Of a DNA stretch of 64,000 bases, positions 22,650 to 32,537 are shown in pieces (positions within the stretch are counted from its first letter, which is position 1; each line of letters opens with the position of its first letter). Origin of the DNA: Aquificota bacterium (GTDB taxonomy: Bacteria; Thermosulfidibacterota; Thermosulfidibacteria; Thermosulfidibacterales; B14-G1); contig WFSL01000002.1 of NCBI GenBank assembly GCA_015486015.1, positions 1-64,000 of the forward strand, written 5' to 3'. The notes beneath the pieces are model-generated. The model did not search any database. It saw only the letters and a list, made by a program, of their open reading frames with translations, and had not been told where the DNA came from. The translations under genes and the position numbers were made by a program.

Positions 22650-23429
22650 TCAGAAAAGCACAGATGTGAGTACATAGTCACAGACCAGGATGAGCACGCA
22701 AGATGCCACCACTGCCCTGGTGGTGGCCTTGCTCACCCCTTCGGCGCCATAGCCCGTGGTATAACCAAAGTAGCAGCATATCCAAGCCACCACCATACCA
22801 AAGGTGAGGGACTTGTAGATCCCGTGGAGTATCTCTGTCATGTCCACGTACCTGGGCATTTCCCCAAAGTAGGTGCCAGCGCTCACCCCCAGGAGCTTCA
22901 CCCCCACCAGATACCCACCGTAAATACCCACCACGTCAAAGAGGGATGCCAACAGGGGAAAGGAGATCACGGCCGCCAATAGGTTGGGGACTATGAGGTA
23001 TCTGAAGGGGTTGAGACCCATCATCTCTAAGGCATCGATCTGCTCGGTGATGCGCATGATGCCTATCTCTGCCGTCAGGGCAGATCCAGCTCTGGCGGTG
23101 ATCATGAAGGCGGATATCACAGGCCCCAGCTCCCTGATCATGGAGAGGGCAACGGCGGGGCCCAATAGGGCATCAGCGCCAAATCTCTCTAAGGCATAGT
23201 AGGACTCTAAGGTGAGGACCATCCCGGTAAAGGCCCCTGTGAGAGCGACTATGGTGATGGACTTTGTGCCAATGAAATCTATCTGGCGGATGAGGCGACT
23301 CACCTTCAGGGGGGGCACAAAGACCCAGAAGACGGCTGTGGCCAAAAAGAGCCCTACCCTTCCCAGGATCCTTACAGGGAGGAGGCCAAAGTAACCCAGC
23401 CGCCTCACCCCCACAAGGATTTGCTCCAT
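22650..23429 (-). CDS. mlaE: MlaE, ABC transporter permease
   Basis: 259 aa integral membrane protein of the MlaE/YrbE family: KSITIVALTGAFTGMVLTLE, RELGPVISAFMITARAGSAL then TAEIGIMRITEQIDALEMMG, and NPFRYLIVPNLLA. The first gene of the minus-strand mlaEFDAC operon, divergent from hisF. An A/T-rich stretch with TATAGTATATTA lies in the 137-nt divergent region. Confidence 0.95.
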   Translation of the reverse strand: MEQILVGVRRLGYFGLLPVRILGRVGLFLATAVFWVFVPPLKVSRLIRQIDFIGTKSITIVALTGAFTGMVLTLESYYALERFGADALLGPAVALSMIRELGPVISAFMITARAGSALTAEIGIMRITEQIDALEMMGLNPFRYLIVPNLLAAVISFPLLASLFDVVGIYGGYLVGVKLLGVSAGTYFGEMPRYVDMTEILHGIYKSLTFGMVVAWICCYFGYTTGYGAEGVSKATTRAVVASCVLILVCDYVLTSVLF

Positions 23430-23566
23430 CCCACTCCCCTGCTTAGATTTCGGAATATTCTGATCTCCTAATATACTATATGGGTGGGATGGGCAAGGGG
23501 ATTTGGACCTTGTTCACCCTCCGGTTTTCCGATAGGTATAAGACTGAAGGACCTTGGAGGTGGCCT

Positions 23567-24322
23567 TTGCTGGCAAAGAGGATCATTCCCTGTTTGGATG
23601 TGATGGAGGGGAGGGTAGTGAAGGGTGTAAACTTTGTGGGCCTGAGGGACGCCGGTGACCCATTGGAAAACGCCCGGTTCTATGACGAAGAGCTGGCAGA
23701 TGAGCTGGTATTCTTGGACATCACCGCCTCTTACGAGAAGCGTGACATCATGATAGAGGTGGTTAAGCGCACTGCTGAGCAGGTCTTTATGCCTCTTACG
23801 GTGGGTGGAGGAATCAGGCAGATAGAGGATATCAGGGCCTTACTCGAGGCAGGTGCCGACAAGGTCTCCATCAATACGGCTGCCGTCCAGAATCCCCAGT
23901 TGGTGGCAAGGGCCAGTAGGGCCTTCGGTTCCCAATGCATAGTGGTGGCCATTGATGCCAAAAGGGTCGACGGCTCCTGGGAGGTCTATATCCATGGGGG
24001 GAGGACCCCAACAGGGGTAGATGCAGTAGAGTGGGCCAGGGAAGTGGAAGGGCTGGGGGCAGGGGAGATACTCCTCACCAGTATGGACAAAGACGGCACA
24101 AAAGACGGCTACGACATCCCCCTCACCAGAACCATAGCCCAAGCAGTTTCCATCCCCGTCATTGCCTCTGGGGGAGCAGGGAATCCCCAGCACCTTTATG
24201 AAGGGCTGGTAGAAGGGATGGCAGATGCAGTGCTTGCAGCCTCCATCTTCCATTACAGGGAGTACTCTATCCGGGAGGTGAAGGAGTATCTCAGAGATAG
24301 GGGCGTGGCAGTGAGGTTGTGA
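23567..24322 (+). CDS. hisF: Imidazole glycerol phosphate synthase cyclase subunit
   Basis: 251 aa. The start is TTG 23567: it gives the canonical N-terminus [20 protein letters not shown] and has GGAGGT 5 nt upstream; the frame opens earlier at 23480 but those codons do not match the family. Barrel motifs [50 protein letters not shown] and [14 protein letters not shown] are complete, with catalytic Asp in CLDV and in DKDG. Its partner hisH is at 60 kb on the other strand. Confidence 0.96.
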   Translation: MLAKRIIPCLDVMEGRVVKGVNFVGLRDAGDPLENARFYDEELADELVFLDITASYEKRDIMIEVVKRTAEQVFMPLTVGGGIRQIEDIRALLEAGADKVSINTAAVQNPQLVARASRAFGSQCIVVAIDAKRVDGSWEVYIHGGRTPTGVDAVEWAREVEGLGAGEILLTSMDKDGTKDGYDIPLTRTIAQAVSIPVIASGGAGNPQHLYEGLVEGMADAVLAASIFHYREYSIREVKEYLRDRGVAVRL

Positions 24323-24352
24323 GGAGGCCTGGGAATAGAATGGATCGCCAGG

Positions 24353-25873
24353 GTGCATGAAGGGAAGATTCTCCCTGGACTGAGGCTGGTAGGAACGTTT
24401 CTCCTATCAGCGGCGTGCTATTTTTTTTCCTTTCCCCCTTTCGGGCTCTTTCCTTTGGCATGGGTGGCACCACTTCCCCTGCTACTCTCAGGGGAGAAGC
24501 TCTCAGCGAGGGGTTGGTTTTTACTCTGGTGGTTATGGGGTAGTGCCTTCTTTCTGGCTTCCCTCTCTTGGCTCCCAGGTACCATAGAATCATACGCCCC
24601 CGTTACTCCTTGGCAGGCCTTCCTCGCTTACACTGCCTTAGCGGTGTATTTGGGGTTATACTGGGGGGTATGGGCCTGGTGCTCCTGCCTCTTTTTACGG
24701 GTCATACCAGGTTTCCTGGCACTATCTATCCCTTTCGGCCTCTTAGAATACGTGAGGGGACACCTCCTCACAGGCTTCCCTTGGCTCCTTGCTGCCCATT
24801 CCCAGGCACCATTTAAGCCTTTCATCCAGGGGGCTGCTCTGGTAGGCGTGTACGGGCTTTCTTTCCTCTTGGCCTGGATATGGGGTGGGCTATGGGAACT
24901 CATCAGGGGGGACAGGAGACTGGCCCTCCTGTCACTCGCCCTACCAATGTTGCTGACCCTCTGGGGACTGGTGCGCTTGGGAGACATGCAAGGAGGCAAC
25001 CCCTTTGACGTGGCCATCGTGCAGCCCAATAACCCTCCAAGGACAAGGTGGAATCCAGCATGGGCCAGGAGAGAGGTGATGCGCACAGTGGCCATGGTTA
25101 GAAGGGTATGCAGGAGAGGGGAGCTGGTGGTCCTTCCAGAGTCGGCTGTTCCCGGATACCTCTTTGAGGATCCCGAAGATACCAGGCCTTTCTTGGAGGG
25201 TCTAAGGGGGTGCAGATCTTATATGGTAGTGGGGACCAACCATTGGGAGTTCCAGAAAGGGAGGGTGTATCTGAGAAACAGGGCATATCTCGTCTCCCCT
25301 CAGGGTAAAGAGGAGGGATACTATGATAAGCTCCATCTCGTTCCCTTCGGTGAGTTTGTACCCTTGGGACGATACTTCCCATTCCTATATGTATTGGCAG
25401 GTTACAGGATTGGCTACCTACCAGGGAAGAAGGGGAAACTCCTGCCATTTCCCTTATCCCCCTTGGGAATACAGATATGCTATGAGGCCATCTTCCCAGG
25501 GTTGGCTCGTGCCCAGGTGAGGAAGGGGGCTGGTTTGCTGGTGAACATCACCAATGATGCCTGGCTTGGCAAAACCCTTGCACCCTATCAGCACCTGACG
25601 GGGGCCCTCTTCCGGGCGGTGGAGAACGGGAGATGGATGATACGCTGCTCCAACTCGGGGATATCAACGGTGATTTCACCCTCCGGGAGGGTAGTGGCAT
25701 CCATCCCCCTATTCACAAGAGGTGTATTGAAGGCCCGAGTTTACAGACTGTCCTTTTTCACACCTTACACCGTCTTGGGCGATTGGCTACCCTTCATGTG
25801 TGGATTGGGGGTATTTCTCCTCCTGCTGAGGGAGGGCTTTAAAAGCCTCGGGCTTTTTGATAAAAAATTATAA
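24353..25873 (+). CDS. lnt: Apolipoprotein N-acyltransferase
   Basis: 506 aa from GTG 24353. About six N-terminal membrane helices (starting LVGTFLLSAACYFFSFPPFG), then a nitrilase-fold domain. The catalytic Glu is in LVVLPESAVPGYLF, the Lys in YYDKLHLVPFGEFVPLG, and the Cys in GIQICYEAIFPGL. A final helix lies near residue 480. N-acylates outer-membrane lipoproteins, which fits the lipoprotein and Mla genes elsewhere in the window. It lies 30 nt after hisF. Confidence 0.95.
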   Translation: MHEGKILPGLRLVGTFLLSAACYFFSFPPFGLFPLAWVAPLPLLLSGEKLSARGWFLLWWLWGSAFFLASLSWLPGTIESYAPVTPWQAFLAYTALAVYLGLYWGVWAWCSCLFLRVIPGFLALSIPFGLLEYVRGHLLTGFPWLLAAHSQAPFKPFIQGAALVGVYGLSFLLAWIWGGLWELIRGDRRLALLSLALPMLLTLWGLVRLGDMQGGNPFDVAIVQPNNPPRTRWNPAWARREVMRTVAMVRRVCRRGELVVLPESAVPGYLFEDPEDTRPFLEGLRGCRSYMVVGTNHWEFQKGRVYLRNRAYLVSPQGKEEGYYDKLHLVPFGEFVPLGRYFPFLYVLAGYRIGYLPGKKGKLLPFPLSPLGIQICYEAIFPGLARAQVRKGAGLLVNITNDAWLGKTLAPYQHLTGALFRAVENGRWMIRCSNSGISTVISPSGRVVASIPLFTRGVLKARVYRLSFFTPYTVLGDWLPFMCGLGVFLLLLREGFKSLGLFDKKL

Positions 25874-25874
25874 T

Positions 25875-26258
25875 ATGGATCATAAAAATGCCCTGAGGGA
25901 ATTGGCAGAAGTCTTCAAGGCACTCAACGATGAGACCAGGTTGAGGATACTCAAACTGCTGGAAAATGAGCCCCTCTGTGTCTGTGAGATAATGAAGGTC
26001 TTAGGGATGATTCAGTCTCGGGTATCCAGGCATCTGGACATCTTGAGGAGGGCAGGCTTTTTAACAGCCCATAGGGAGAAGAAATGGATAATATATAAGT
26101 GGAACAGGGAAAGGGTGAACCCGTATCACCTTCCTCTCCAGGAGATGATCAGACTCTGGCTCAGTGACGATGAGCGTGTACGCCAAGATAGGGAGAGACT
26201 AAAGGAGGTGAAGGCCATGAAACTGAGGGAGAAGAGGAAGGAGGTGGGTGTGAAATAA
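25875..26258 (+). CDS. ArsR/SmtB-family transcriptional regulator
   Basis: 127 aa from ATG 25875, 1 nt after lnt. Winged HTH: AEVFKALNDETRLRILKLLE, LCVCEIMKVLGMIQSRVSRH (recognition helix), LRRAGFLTAHREKKWIIYKW. The paired Cys in LCVCEI lie where ArsR proteins bind As(III) or other thiophilic metals (ELCVCDL), but no resistance gene is linked, so the inducer is unknown. The C-terminal extension is charged and helical. Confidence 0.88.
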   Translation: MDHKNALRELAEVFKALNDETRLRILKLLENEPLCVCEIMKVLGMIQSRVSRHLDILRRAGFLTAHREKKWIIYKWNRERVNPYHLPLQEMIRLWLSDDERVRQDRERLKEVKAMKLREKRKEVGVK

Positions 26259-26279
26259 ACGTATGGGAAGAGGTGGTAT

Positions 26280-27176
26280 ATGAATTATCAAGAGGTAGTG
26301 ATAAGGCTGGAAAAGTTTTGGGCAGACTATGGCTGTGTCATTCAACAGCCATACGATGTAGAGGTGGGGGCAGGAACCATGAACCCTGCCACCTTCCTGA
26401 GGGTCTTGGGGCCCGAGCCTTGGAAGGTGGCCTATGTAGAGCCCAGCAGGAGACCTACAGACGGTCGCTATGGTGAGAATCCAAACCGCCTTCAGCATTA
26501 CTACCAGTACCAGGTGATCCTCAAACCATCCCCAGACGATGTACAGGACCTCTACTTAGACAGCCTTAGGGCCCTGGGCATAGATCCGCTGGAACATGAT
26601 ATCAGGTTTGTGGAGGACGACTGGGAATCTCCCACCCTTGGGGCCTGGGGCCTGGGGTGGGAAGTCTGGCTGGACGGAATGGAGATCACCCAGTTTACCT
26701 ACTTCCAGCAGGCTGGTGGCATTGATCTGAAGCCTGTCTCCGTGGAGCTTACCTATGGTTTAGAGCGCATAGCCATGTACATCCAAGGCGTAGACTCTGT
26801 TTTTGACCTTGTTTGGGTGGATAACGTGACCTATGGAGATGTTCACCATCAGGGTGAGGTGGAGTGGTCCCATTACAACTTTGAAGAGGCTGATGTAGGG
26901 ATGCTCTTCAAGATGTTCGAGATGTGTGAAAGGGAATCACTCCGTCTGGCCGAGAAGGGGCTGGTGCTCCCTGCCTACGACTACTGCCTGAAGTGCTCAC
27001 ACCTCTTCAACCTCCTCGACGCCAGGGGGGCCATCAGCGTGAAGGAGAGGACGGCTTATGTGGGGAGGGTCAGGCAACTGGCGCGCCTGTGTGCTGAAGG
27101 ATACATAAGACAGCGGGAGGCCATGGGATTCCCCCTGTTGAAGAAAGGGGCTTTCTCCAGCGTCTCTGCGGCTTGA
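26280..27176 (+). CDS. glyQ: Glycyl-tRNA synthetase alpha subunit
   Basis: 298 aa, standard length for the heterotetrameric bacterial enzyme. Starts [20 protein letters not shown]; conserved blocks [86 protein letters not shown] ribosome site upstream. The beta-subunit gene glyS, normally next in line, is absent; the following gene is a CorC-like protein. Confidence 0.96.
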   Translation: MNYQEVVIRLEKFWADYGCVIQQPYDVEVGAGTMNPATFLRVLGPEPWKVAYVEPSRRPTDGRYGENPNRLQHYYQYQVILKPSPDDVQDLYLDSLRALGIDPLEHDIRFVEDDWESPTLGAWGLGWEVWLDGMEITQFTYFQQAGGIDLKPVSVELTYGLERIAMYIQGVDSVFDLVWVDNVTYGDVHHQGEVEWSHYNFEEADVGMLFKMFEMCERESLRLAEKGLVLPAYDYCLKCSHLFNLLDARGAISVKERTAYVGRVRQLARLCAEGYIRQREAMGFPLLKKGAFSSVSAA

Positions 27177-28450
27177 AAAGGCTTGCAATGGGTCTCTCTC
27201 TAAGGGATCTTGCCTTAATGGCGTTATCCCTGTTCCTCCTGTTATTGGAGGCCTTCTTTTCGGGCTCAGAGATAGCCCTCTTGAGCTCAGACGTGGTAAA
27301 GGTAAAGGAGCTGGTAAAAGGTGGGAATGAGAGGGCCAAAAGGGTCCATTTCTTCTTGCGCTACCCCGACAAGCTCTTGGGCACCACCCTCTTGGGAACC
27401 AATCTATGTGTGGTGGCCAATGCCTCTCTCGTCACCTATCTCCTCTCTACCCGGCTCGGCCACCCTTCAGAGTGGATGACCACCCTTATCCTCTCACCCC
27501 TTGTGCTTGTCTTTGGCGAGGCCCTCCCCAAGGGGATAACCCAGAGGAGTCCTACCTCAACGGCACTCAGGGTAGTGAAGCCCTTAGGCTGGGCCTACTT
27601 TATCCTAAGACCCTTCTCGTTGGTTTTTCTCTCCTTTGCCCAGCTCTTGATGCCAGGAAGAAAGGGTCTTGGGGAGCGGATCTCCTTCACCAAGGAGGAC
27701 TTGGCTTTACTCGTAGAGGGTGGAAAGGGGGGTATTGATATTGAAGAGGAGGAGAAGGAGATCATCCATAGGGTGATCCGCTTGGAGGAGGTGAGGGTGA
27801 GGGAGACCATGAAGCCCATAAACCAAGTTGTGGTATTGGAGGAGGGGGAGACCGTGGCCAGGGCTGTTGAGATATTCCAGCGGTGGGGATACTCAAGGAT
27901 CCCTGTCTACTCAGGCCATGTATTCAATGTGGTAGGTGTACTCACCATCTACGATGTACTACAGACAGAGGATTCCAATACGGTGGTGGGGAAGATTGTG
28001 CGGCCCGCCCATTTCGTTCCAGAGTACAAGAAGGTGGATGAGCTCCTCCAGGAGATGAAAGAGCGTCACATCCCTATGGCCTTAGTAGTAGACGAGTTCG
28101 GTGCCTGTGTGGGTATCACCACTGTGGAGGACTTAGTGGAGGAGCTGGTGGGGGAGATTCAAGATGACTTCGACCTCTCTCTCCCAAGCCTATACGAGTT
28201 GGTAGAGAGGAACGGGGGGTACGTGGTGGATGCACAGGTGAGGCTGGACTTCCTTGAGGAGAGACTGGGTTGGGCAGTCCCAAGGAAGGACCTCTATGAG
28301 ACGGTAAGTGGTTTCCTGCTCTTCCACTTGGGTCGCATTCCCCAAAGGGGAGAATCTGTTGTGGTCGAGGGCTACCGCTTTGAGATCCTCGATGCCGATG
28401 CCAAGAGTATAAAGAAGGTCTGGATTGCTCCCACAGGGAGAGAGGTTTGA
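27173..28450 (+). CDS. CorC/HlyC-type membrane protein (DUF21-CBS-CorC_HlyC)
   Basis: 425 aa. N-terminal DUF21 membrane domain ([28 protein letters not shown]), with a paired CBS region at about 195-320 ([40 protein letters not shown]) and a C-terminal CorC_HlyC FAD-like domain ([18 protein letters not shown]). Members are implicated in Mg/Co efflux or Na-Mg exchange; the 'hemolysin' name of the family is historical. The start overlaps the glyQ stop. Confidence 0.92.
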   Translation: MKRLAMGLSLRDLALMALSLFLLLLEAFFSGSEIALLSSDVVKVKELVKGGNERAKRVHFFLRYPDKLLGTTLLGTNLCVVANASLVTYLLSTRLGHPSEWMTTLILSPLVLVFGEALPKGITQRSPTSTALRVVKPLGWAYFILRPFSLVFLSFAQLLMPGRKGLGERISFTKEDLALLVEGGKGGIDIEEEEKEIIHRVIRLEEVRVRETMKPINQVVVLEEGETVARAVEIFQRWGYSRIPVYSGHVFNVVGVLTIYDVLQTEDSNTVVGKIVRPAHFVPEYKKVDELLQEMKERHIPMALVVDEFGACVGITTVEDLVEELVGEIQDDFDLSLPSLYELVERNGGYVVDAQVRLDFLEERLGWAVPRKDLYETVSGFLLFHLGRIPQRGESVVVEGYRFEILDADAKSIKKVWIAPTGREV

Positions 28451-29649
28451 GGATTACCCTACTCCACGCTGCAGATCTGCACTTAGGTACTCCGTTCAAA
28501 GGTGTTGGAGAGGTGAGCCCTTGGCTCAGGATGAGGCTTGTTGAGTCCAGCTTTGAGGCGCTCAGGAGGCTGGTGGACCTGGCCAGGGAGTCTGACATGC
28601 TCCTGCTGGCCGGGGACCTGTTGGAAACAGGTCTACCCCACCTCAGGGCCAGACTCGAATTGATAAAGGCCTTGAACATCTTATCGGCGGAAGGGGTGAG
28701 GGTATTTATAGTAGCAGGAAACCACGACCCCTATCCATCTTGGGAGGGTGTTTCCTTCCCCCAAGGGGTCTACTTCTTTACGCCCCATGGGGAAAAGGTG
28801 GAGGTCTCCCTTGGGGGACACAAGGTAAGCGTGAGTGGCATAAGCCATGGGGGTAAGGAGGTGAGGGACAACCTGGTTCATAGGCTGCCATCAGGGGATG
28901 GCGACCTGCGCCTTGCCTTGATTCACGCATACCTCCAGGGGCAGGAGGGTCACGATCCCTATGCCCCTTGTCTCTTGGATGATCTGCTGTCACGGGACTT
29001 CAACTATTGGGCCTTAGGACACATCCACAAGGCGCAGGTTATGAGAGAGGACCCATGGGTGGTCTATCCAGGGAATTTGCAAGGACGTCACTTTAGGGAG
29101 GATGGCCCCAAGGGATGCTATCGTGTGGCCTGGGATGCAGGGGCGTTTCAGGTGGAGTTTCGGCCTTTAGCCCCAGTGGTATGGACTAAAAAAGTCCTGC
29201 GCCTCGAAGGGGTGGAGGACGAGGGAACCTTGATGGAGCGGCTGGAGTCTCTGAAGGAAGAGGTGAGGGGTCCTGAAGGGGTGCTGCTCCGGGTTATCTT
29301 GGAAGGCCCTACCCCTATGTACTCCTTAGAGAGGGAGGAGTGGAGCCAGATAGAGGAGATGCTGAATGAGGGGGAGGAGCATGAGGGTTTTGTATGGGTC
29401 ACCCTTGAGAAGAGGCTTCTGCCCCCCTTGGACCTGGAGGAGCTTTCCTCTCGTGATGAATTCTTGGCCCGACTGATCAAGGGGGCGAGTGGACTGGAGA
29501 GTGATCCCTCATTGGAGGGGGAATTGGGGAGCATTTGGGGGAAGGGAGACGTGAAGAGGTGGATAGGGGATCTGAGAAAGGAGGATAAGGTTCAGCTCGC
29601 CAATGAGGCCCTAAGGGAGGCCCTAATCTTTATGCTGAGGGAGAAGTGA
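28447..29649 (+). CDS. SbcD/YhaO-like DNA repair metallophosphoesterase
   Basis: 400 aa, TTG start overlapping the previous stop. All five phosphoesterase motifs are seen: LHAADLHLGTPF, LLLAGDLLETG, VFIVAGNHDPYPS, LALIHAYLQG, NYWALGHIHKAQV. Mre11-type nuclease subunit. Translationally coupled to the large ATPase downstream, as in yhaO-yhaN and sbcDC operons. Confidence 0.92.
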   Translation: MRITLLHAADLHLGTPFKGVGEVSPWLRMRLVESSFEALRRLVDLARESDMLLLAGDLLETGLPHLRARLELIKALNILSAEGVRVFIVAGNHDPYPSWEGVSFPQGVYFFTPHGEKVEVSLGGHKVSVSGISHGGKEVRDNLVHRLPSGDGDLRLALIHAYLQGQEGHDPYAPCLLDDLLSRDFNYWALGHIHKAQVMREDPWVVYPGNLQGRHFREDGPKGCYRVAWDAGAFQVEFRPLAPVVWTKKVLRLEGVEDEGTLMERLESLKEEVRGPEGVLLRVILEGPTPMYSLEREEWSQIEEMLNEGEEHEGFVWVTLEKRLLPPLDLEELSSRDEFLARLIKGASGLESDPSLEGELGSIWGKGDVKRWIGDLRKEDKVQLANEALREALIFMLREK

Positions 29650-32537
29650 GACTAAAGGAGGTCTATATAGAGGGTTTTGGGGGTCTTGGGCCTCTCGCCC
29701 TCTCGTTTGCCACTGGCCTTAACCTTGTCCTGGGACCCAACGAGGCTGGTAAGACCTGCCTTATGGAGTTTATTAGGGCCCTACTCTTTGGCCTCTCGAA
29801 GAGGGATAGGTCTTATCTGCTCTACCGGCCATTGGATGACAGGCCTTTCGGGGGAAGGGCTGTGATAGAGAAGGATGGCGAAGAGTTTGCTTTAGTTGCC
29901 CGATTCCCTGGTGCCCCTAAGGTGGAGGGCAATAAGGTATATTGGGATCTACAGGGTGCTCCCCTTTATTCTCGTGTCTTCTCCTTAGGGCTCAACCAAG
30001 TGAGCAATCTTGCCCTCCTCAGCGGTCAGGAGATGGCCCAGCACCTCTATTCTACTACCCTGGGCCCCTTAGGGAAGGCCTACGCCCGGGCGGTAGAGGA
30101 GTTAGAGAGGAGGAGGGAGGGGCTCTTTAGGGTTAGAGGCCAGAAGCCTTTAATCAACAGACTGTTGAGGGAGATAAGGGAGGTAGAGGTAAGGCTCTCA
30201 AGCCTGAAAGATTTACCCTCTAGATACAGGGAGATTTTAAAGGGGATAGGGGAACTCGAGGCAGAGATGGAGAGGGTGGGGAAGGAGTTGACCAATGTGA
30301 GGAGGGAAAGGGAGACATGGGACGCTCTGAGCAAGGCTTATCCTATCTTTTCCCGCCTTGAGGAGGTACAGAGGCTCCTCAAGGGCGAGGAGTTGCCCCC
30401 TTCCTTCCCCTCCCAGGGGCTAAAGAGGCTGGAGGGCTTGATGGATGAGATAGCTCAGCTGACCCAGGGGTTGGAGGAGACCAGGCTCCGCTTGGGGCCC
30501 ATAGAGGAGGCCTTGGCCTCACCCCTTGAGGGTATAGAGGTCCTGGCCTTAGAGGAGAGAATCCAGGCCATTAAAGAGGAATGGCCCTTAATAAAGGAGA
30601 TGAGGCATAGGCTTATAAAGATAGAGGATCGCCTCTCTTTGCTGAAGAGGTTGGTGGATGAAGGGTTGGCATACTTGGAGACAGAGAAGTTGCCCCCTCG
30701 TCCTACAGGGGCGGTGTGGGAGAGGCTTAGGGGCTTCTCGAGAGAGTTTGAGCTCCTGAAGGAGGAACGCCTTGCCTTAGAGAAGGAAAGGGACCTCAGA
30801 CACGAAGAGGAGAGGAGGAGAAGAGGGGAGCTTGAGACCTTGAAGGAGATGGCCCCACAGGAGCCCCCAATCTCCAGAGACGAGGTGATAGCGAGGCTGG
30901 GCCTTGTGGGCCAAGCCTGGAGCCATGCCAAGGCTATCCCATCCCCTTGGGAGATTGTAGCCTTTCTCCTTTTGCTGTTAGGGGGCATGTGGGGGATGCT
31001 AAAGGGGGAAGGCCCTATTAGATGGGTAGGGATAGGGGTAATCCTCTTGGGGATTGGGGGGATAGGATGGACCTGGTACCGGAGGTGGAGATGGGGAAAG
31101 GAGGCTAAGGGATTAGCCGAGGGGCTGGATCTTTATAGACTCACCCCTCCCCTCCTTGAGGCCACAGAGAAGAAATTGAAGGAGATAGAAGATGCCCACA
31201 AGCGCATGGAGGACTGGAGGAGAAGGTGCAGAGAGGCTGAGGGAACAATAGAACTTTTGGCCCAGGAGATGAAAAGATTAGACGGCGTTTTGGAGAATCT
31301 TGAGACTAAGGAGAGGGCCCTTGCACAGGATTGGGAGAAGTGGCTGACAGAGATAGGACTCTCACCTATCTACCCTTATAGGGCGGTCCAGGACCTCCTC
31401 CATAAGGTGGAGGACCTCCATGCAGCGCGCAAAGAGCAGGAGGACCTCATCAAAGAGCGAGGGAGGATCTTAGAGAGGATTGAGGGATTTCAGGAGAGGC
31501 TCTCTCAGCTCATAAGCGATTTGGGAGTAAATGTTGGCTCTTGGGAAGAGGGGATGGTGATTATGGGAAGGGCCCTTGAGGATGCCAAGAAGGCCTGCGA
31601 AGAGAGGAAGGCCTTAGAGGTCAAGGCAGGTCCCTTGAGGGAGAAGAAGAGGGATTTAGAGGAGAGGTTGGCCCAAAGGAAAGGGGAGTTAAGGGGGTTA
31701 CTCCAAGAGGCAGGGGTGGCCTCTGTCGAGGCCTTTAGGGAGCTCGCCCAGCGATGGGAGAAGAGAGAGGCCTTAGAGAAGGAGGCCAGGGAGCTGCGCC
31801 TAAAACTCGCCGGTCTCTTGGGGAGGGATTGGGAGGGGTGGGTCTCCAAATTGACTGGCTTGGGTCCTGGTGAGGCCAGCCTGAGGCTGGAGGAGCTGGA
31901 AGAGAGGGAGGCAGAGCTGGGGAAAGAGAGGGATAGGCTTATAGAATCCAAGATCCGCCTTGTGAAGGAGAGGGAGGAGCTGGAGGGTGAGGGCAGGGAG
32001 CAGGAACTGGTCCAAAAGAGGGAAGAGTTGATCGAGAGACTCAGGGAGGCCGTTAACAGATGGACAGTGGATACTATGGCCCTCATGCTCTTCAAGAAGA
32101 CCAGAGAGGTGTATGAGCGGGAGCATCAGCCTCGGGTCTTGCAGGAGGCTTCCCGCCTCTTCTCCACCATGACAGGGGGGAGATACAGTAGGGTCTATCT
32201 ACCTATGGGAGAGGAGGAGCTGTGGGTGGAGAGGTCCGACGGTCATCGACTTTCGTCACGCTACCTCAGCAGAGGCACAGGGGAACAACTATATCTCTCC
32301 CTCAGTATGGCCATCATGACAGAAGTGGCCCAGAGGGGGATGGTTTTCCCAGTGGTGCTCGACGACATCTTAGTGAACTTCGATCCCACAAGGGCAGCTA
32401 AGGCGGCTAAGGCGATTCTTTCCCTTTCGGATAGGCTCCAGGTCCTCTACTTCACCTGTCATCCCCATATCGCCCAGCTATTCAAAGGGGAAAAGGGTGT
32501 CACCTTCCTTCAACTTCAGATCGTAGGAGATAGCTAA
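29646..32537 (+). CDS. SbcC/YhaN-like SMC-type ATPase with central membrane hairpin
   Basis: 963 aa. N-terminal Walker A NLVLGPNEAGKTCLMEFIRA at about 28-47; signature RYLSRGTGEQLYLSLSMAIM and Walker B FPVVLDDILVNFDP near 910-935. Between them are long coiled coils rich in Glu/Lys/Arg, and at about 438-490 a pair of hydrophobic segments (IVAFLLLLLGGMWGMLKG, WVGIGVILLGIGGIGWTWY). The membrane hairpin is a YhaN trait and is absent from classical SbcC, so a membrane-anchored Rad50-like complex with the YhaO-like nuclease is likely. Confidence 0.9.
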   Translation: MRLKEVYIEGFGGLGPLALSFATGLNLVLGPNEAGKTCLMEFIRALLFGLSKRDRSYLLYRPLDDRPFGGRAVIEKDGEEFALVARFPGAPKVEGNKVYWDLQGAPLYSRVFSLGLNQVSNLALLSGQEMAQHLYSTTLGPLGKAYARAVEELERRREGLFRVRGQKPLINRLLREIREVEVRLSSLKDLPSRYREILKGIGELEAEMERVGKELTNVRRERETWDALSKAYPIFSRLEEVQRLLKGEELPPSFPSQGLKRLEGLMDEIAQLTQGLEETRLRLGPIEEALASPLEGIEVLALEERIQAIKEEWPLIKEMRHRLIKIEDRLSLLKRLVDEGLAYLETEKLPPRPTGAVWERLRGFSREFELLKEERLALEKERDLRHEEERRRRGELETLKEMAPQEPPISRDEVIARLGLVGQAWSHAKAIPSPWEIVAFLLLLLGGMWGMLKGEGPIRWVGIGVILLGIGGIGWTWYRRWRWGKEAKGLAEGLDLYRLTPPLLEATEKKLKEIEDAHKRMEDWRRRCREAEGTIELLAQEMKRLDGVLENLETKERALAQDWEKWLTEIGLSPIYPYRAVQDLLHKVEDLHAARKEQEDLIKERGRILERIEGFQERLSQLISDLGVNVGSWEEGMVIMGRALEDAKKACEERKALEVKAGPLREKKRDLEERLAQRKGELRGLLQEAGVASVEAFRELAQRWEKREALEKEARELRLKLAGLLGRDWEGWVSKLTGLGPGEASLRLEELEEREAELGKERDRLIESKIRLVKEREELEGEGREQELVQKREELIERLREAVNRWTVDTMALMLFKKTREVYEREHQPRVLQEASRLFSTMTGGRYSRVYLPMGEEELWVERSDGHRLSSRYLSRGTGEQLYLSLSMAIMTEVAQRGMVFPVVLDDILVNFDPTRAAKAAKAILSLSDRLQVLYFTCHPHIAQLFKGEKGVTFLQLQIVGDS

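Noticed and set aside
27173-28450. 'Hemolysin' label for the CorC/HlyC-type gene
   Set aside because: The domain set (DUF21-CBS-CorC_HlyC) belongs to ion-transport proteins; there is no evidence of a cytolysin.
31505-32095. Ser-rich 196-codon minus-strand frame
   Set aside because: Antisense of the Glu/Arg-rich coiled coil of the YhaN-like ATPase; the serine bias is the complement of GAG/AGG codons.
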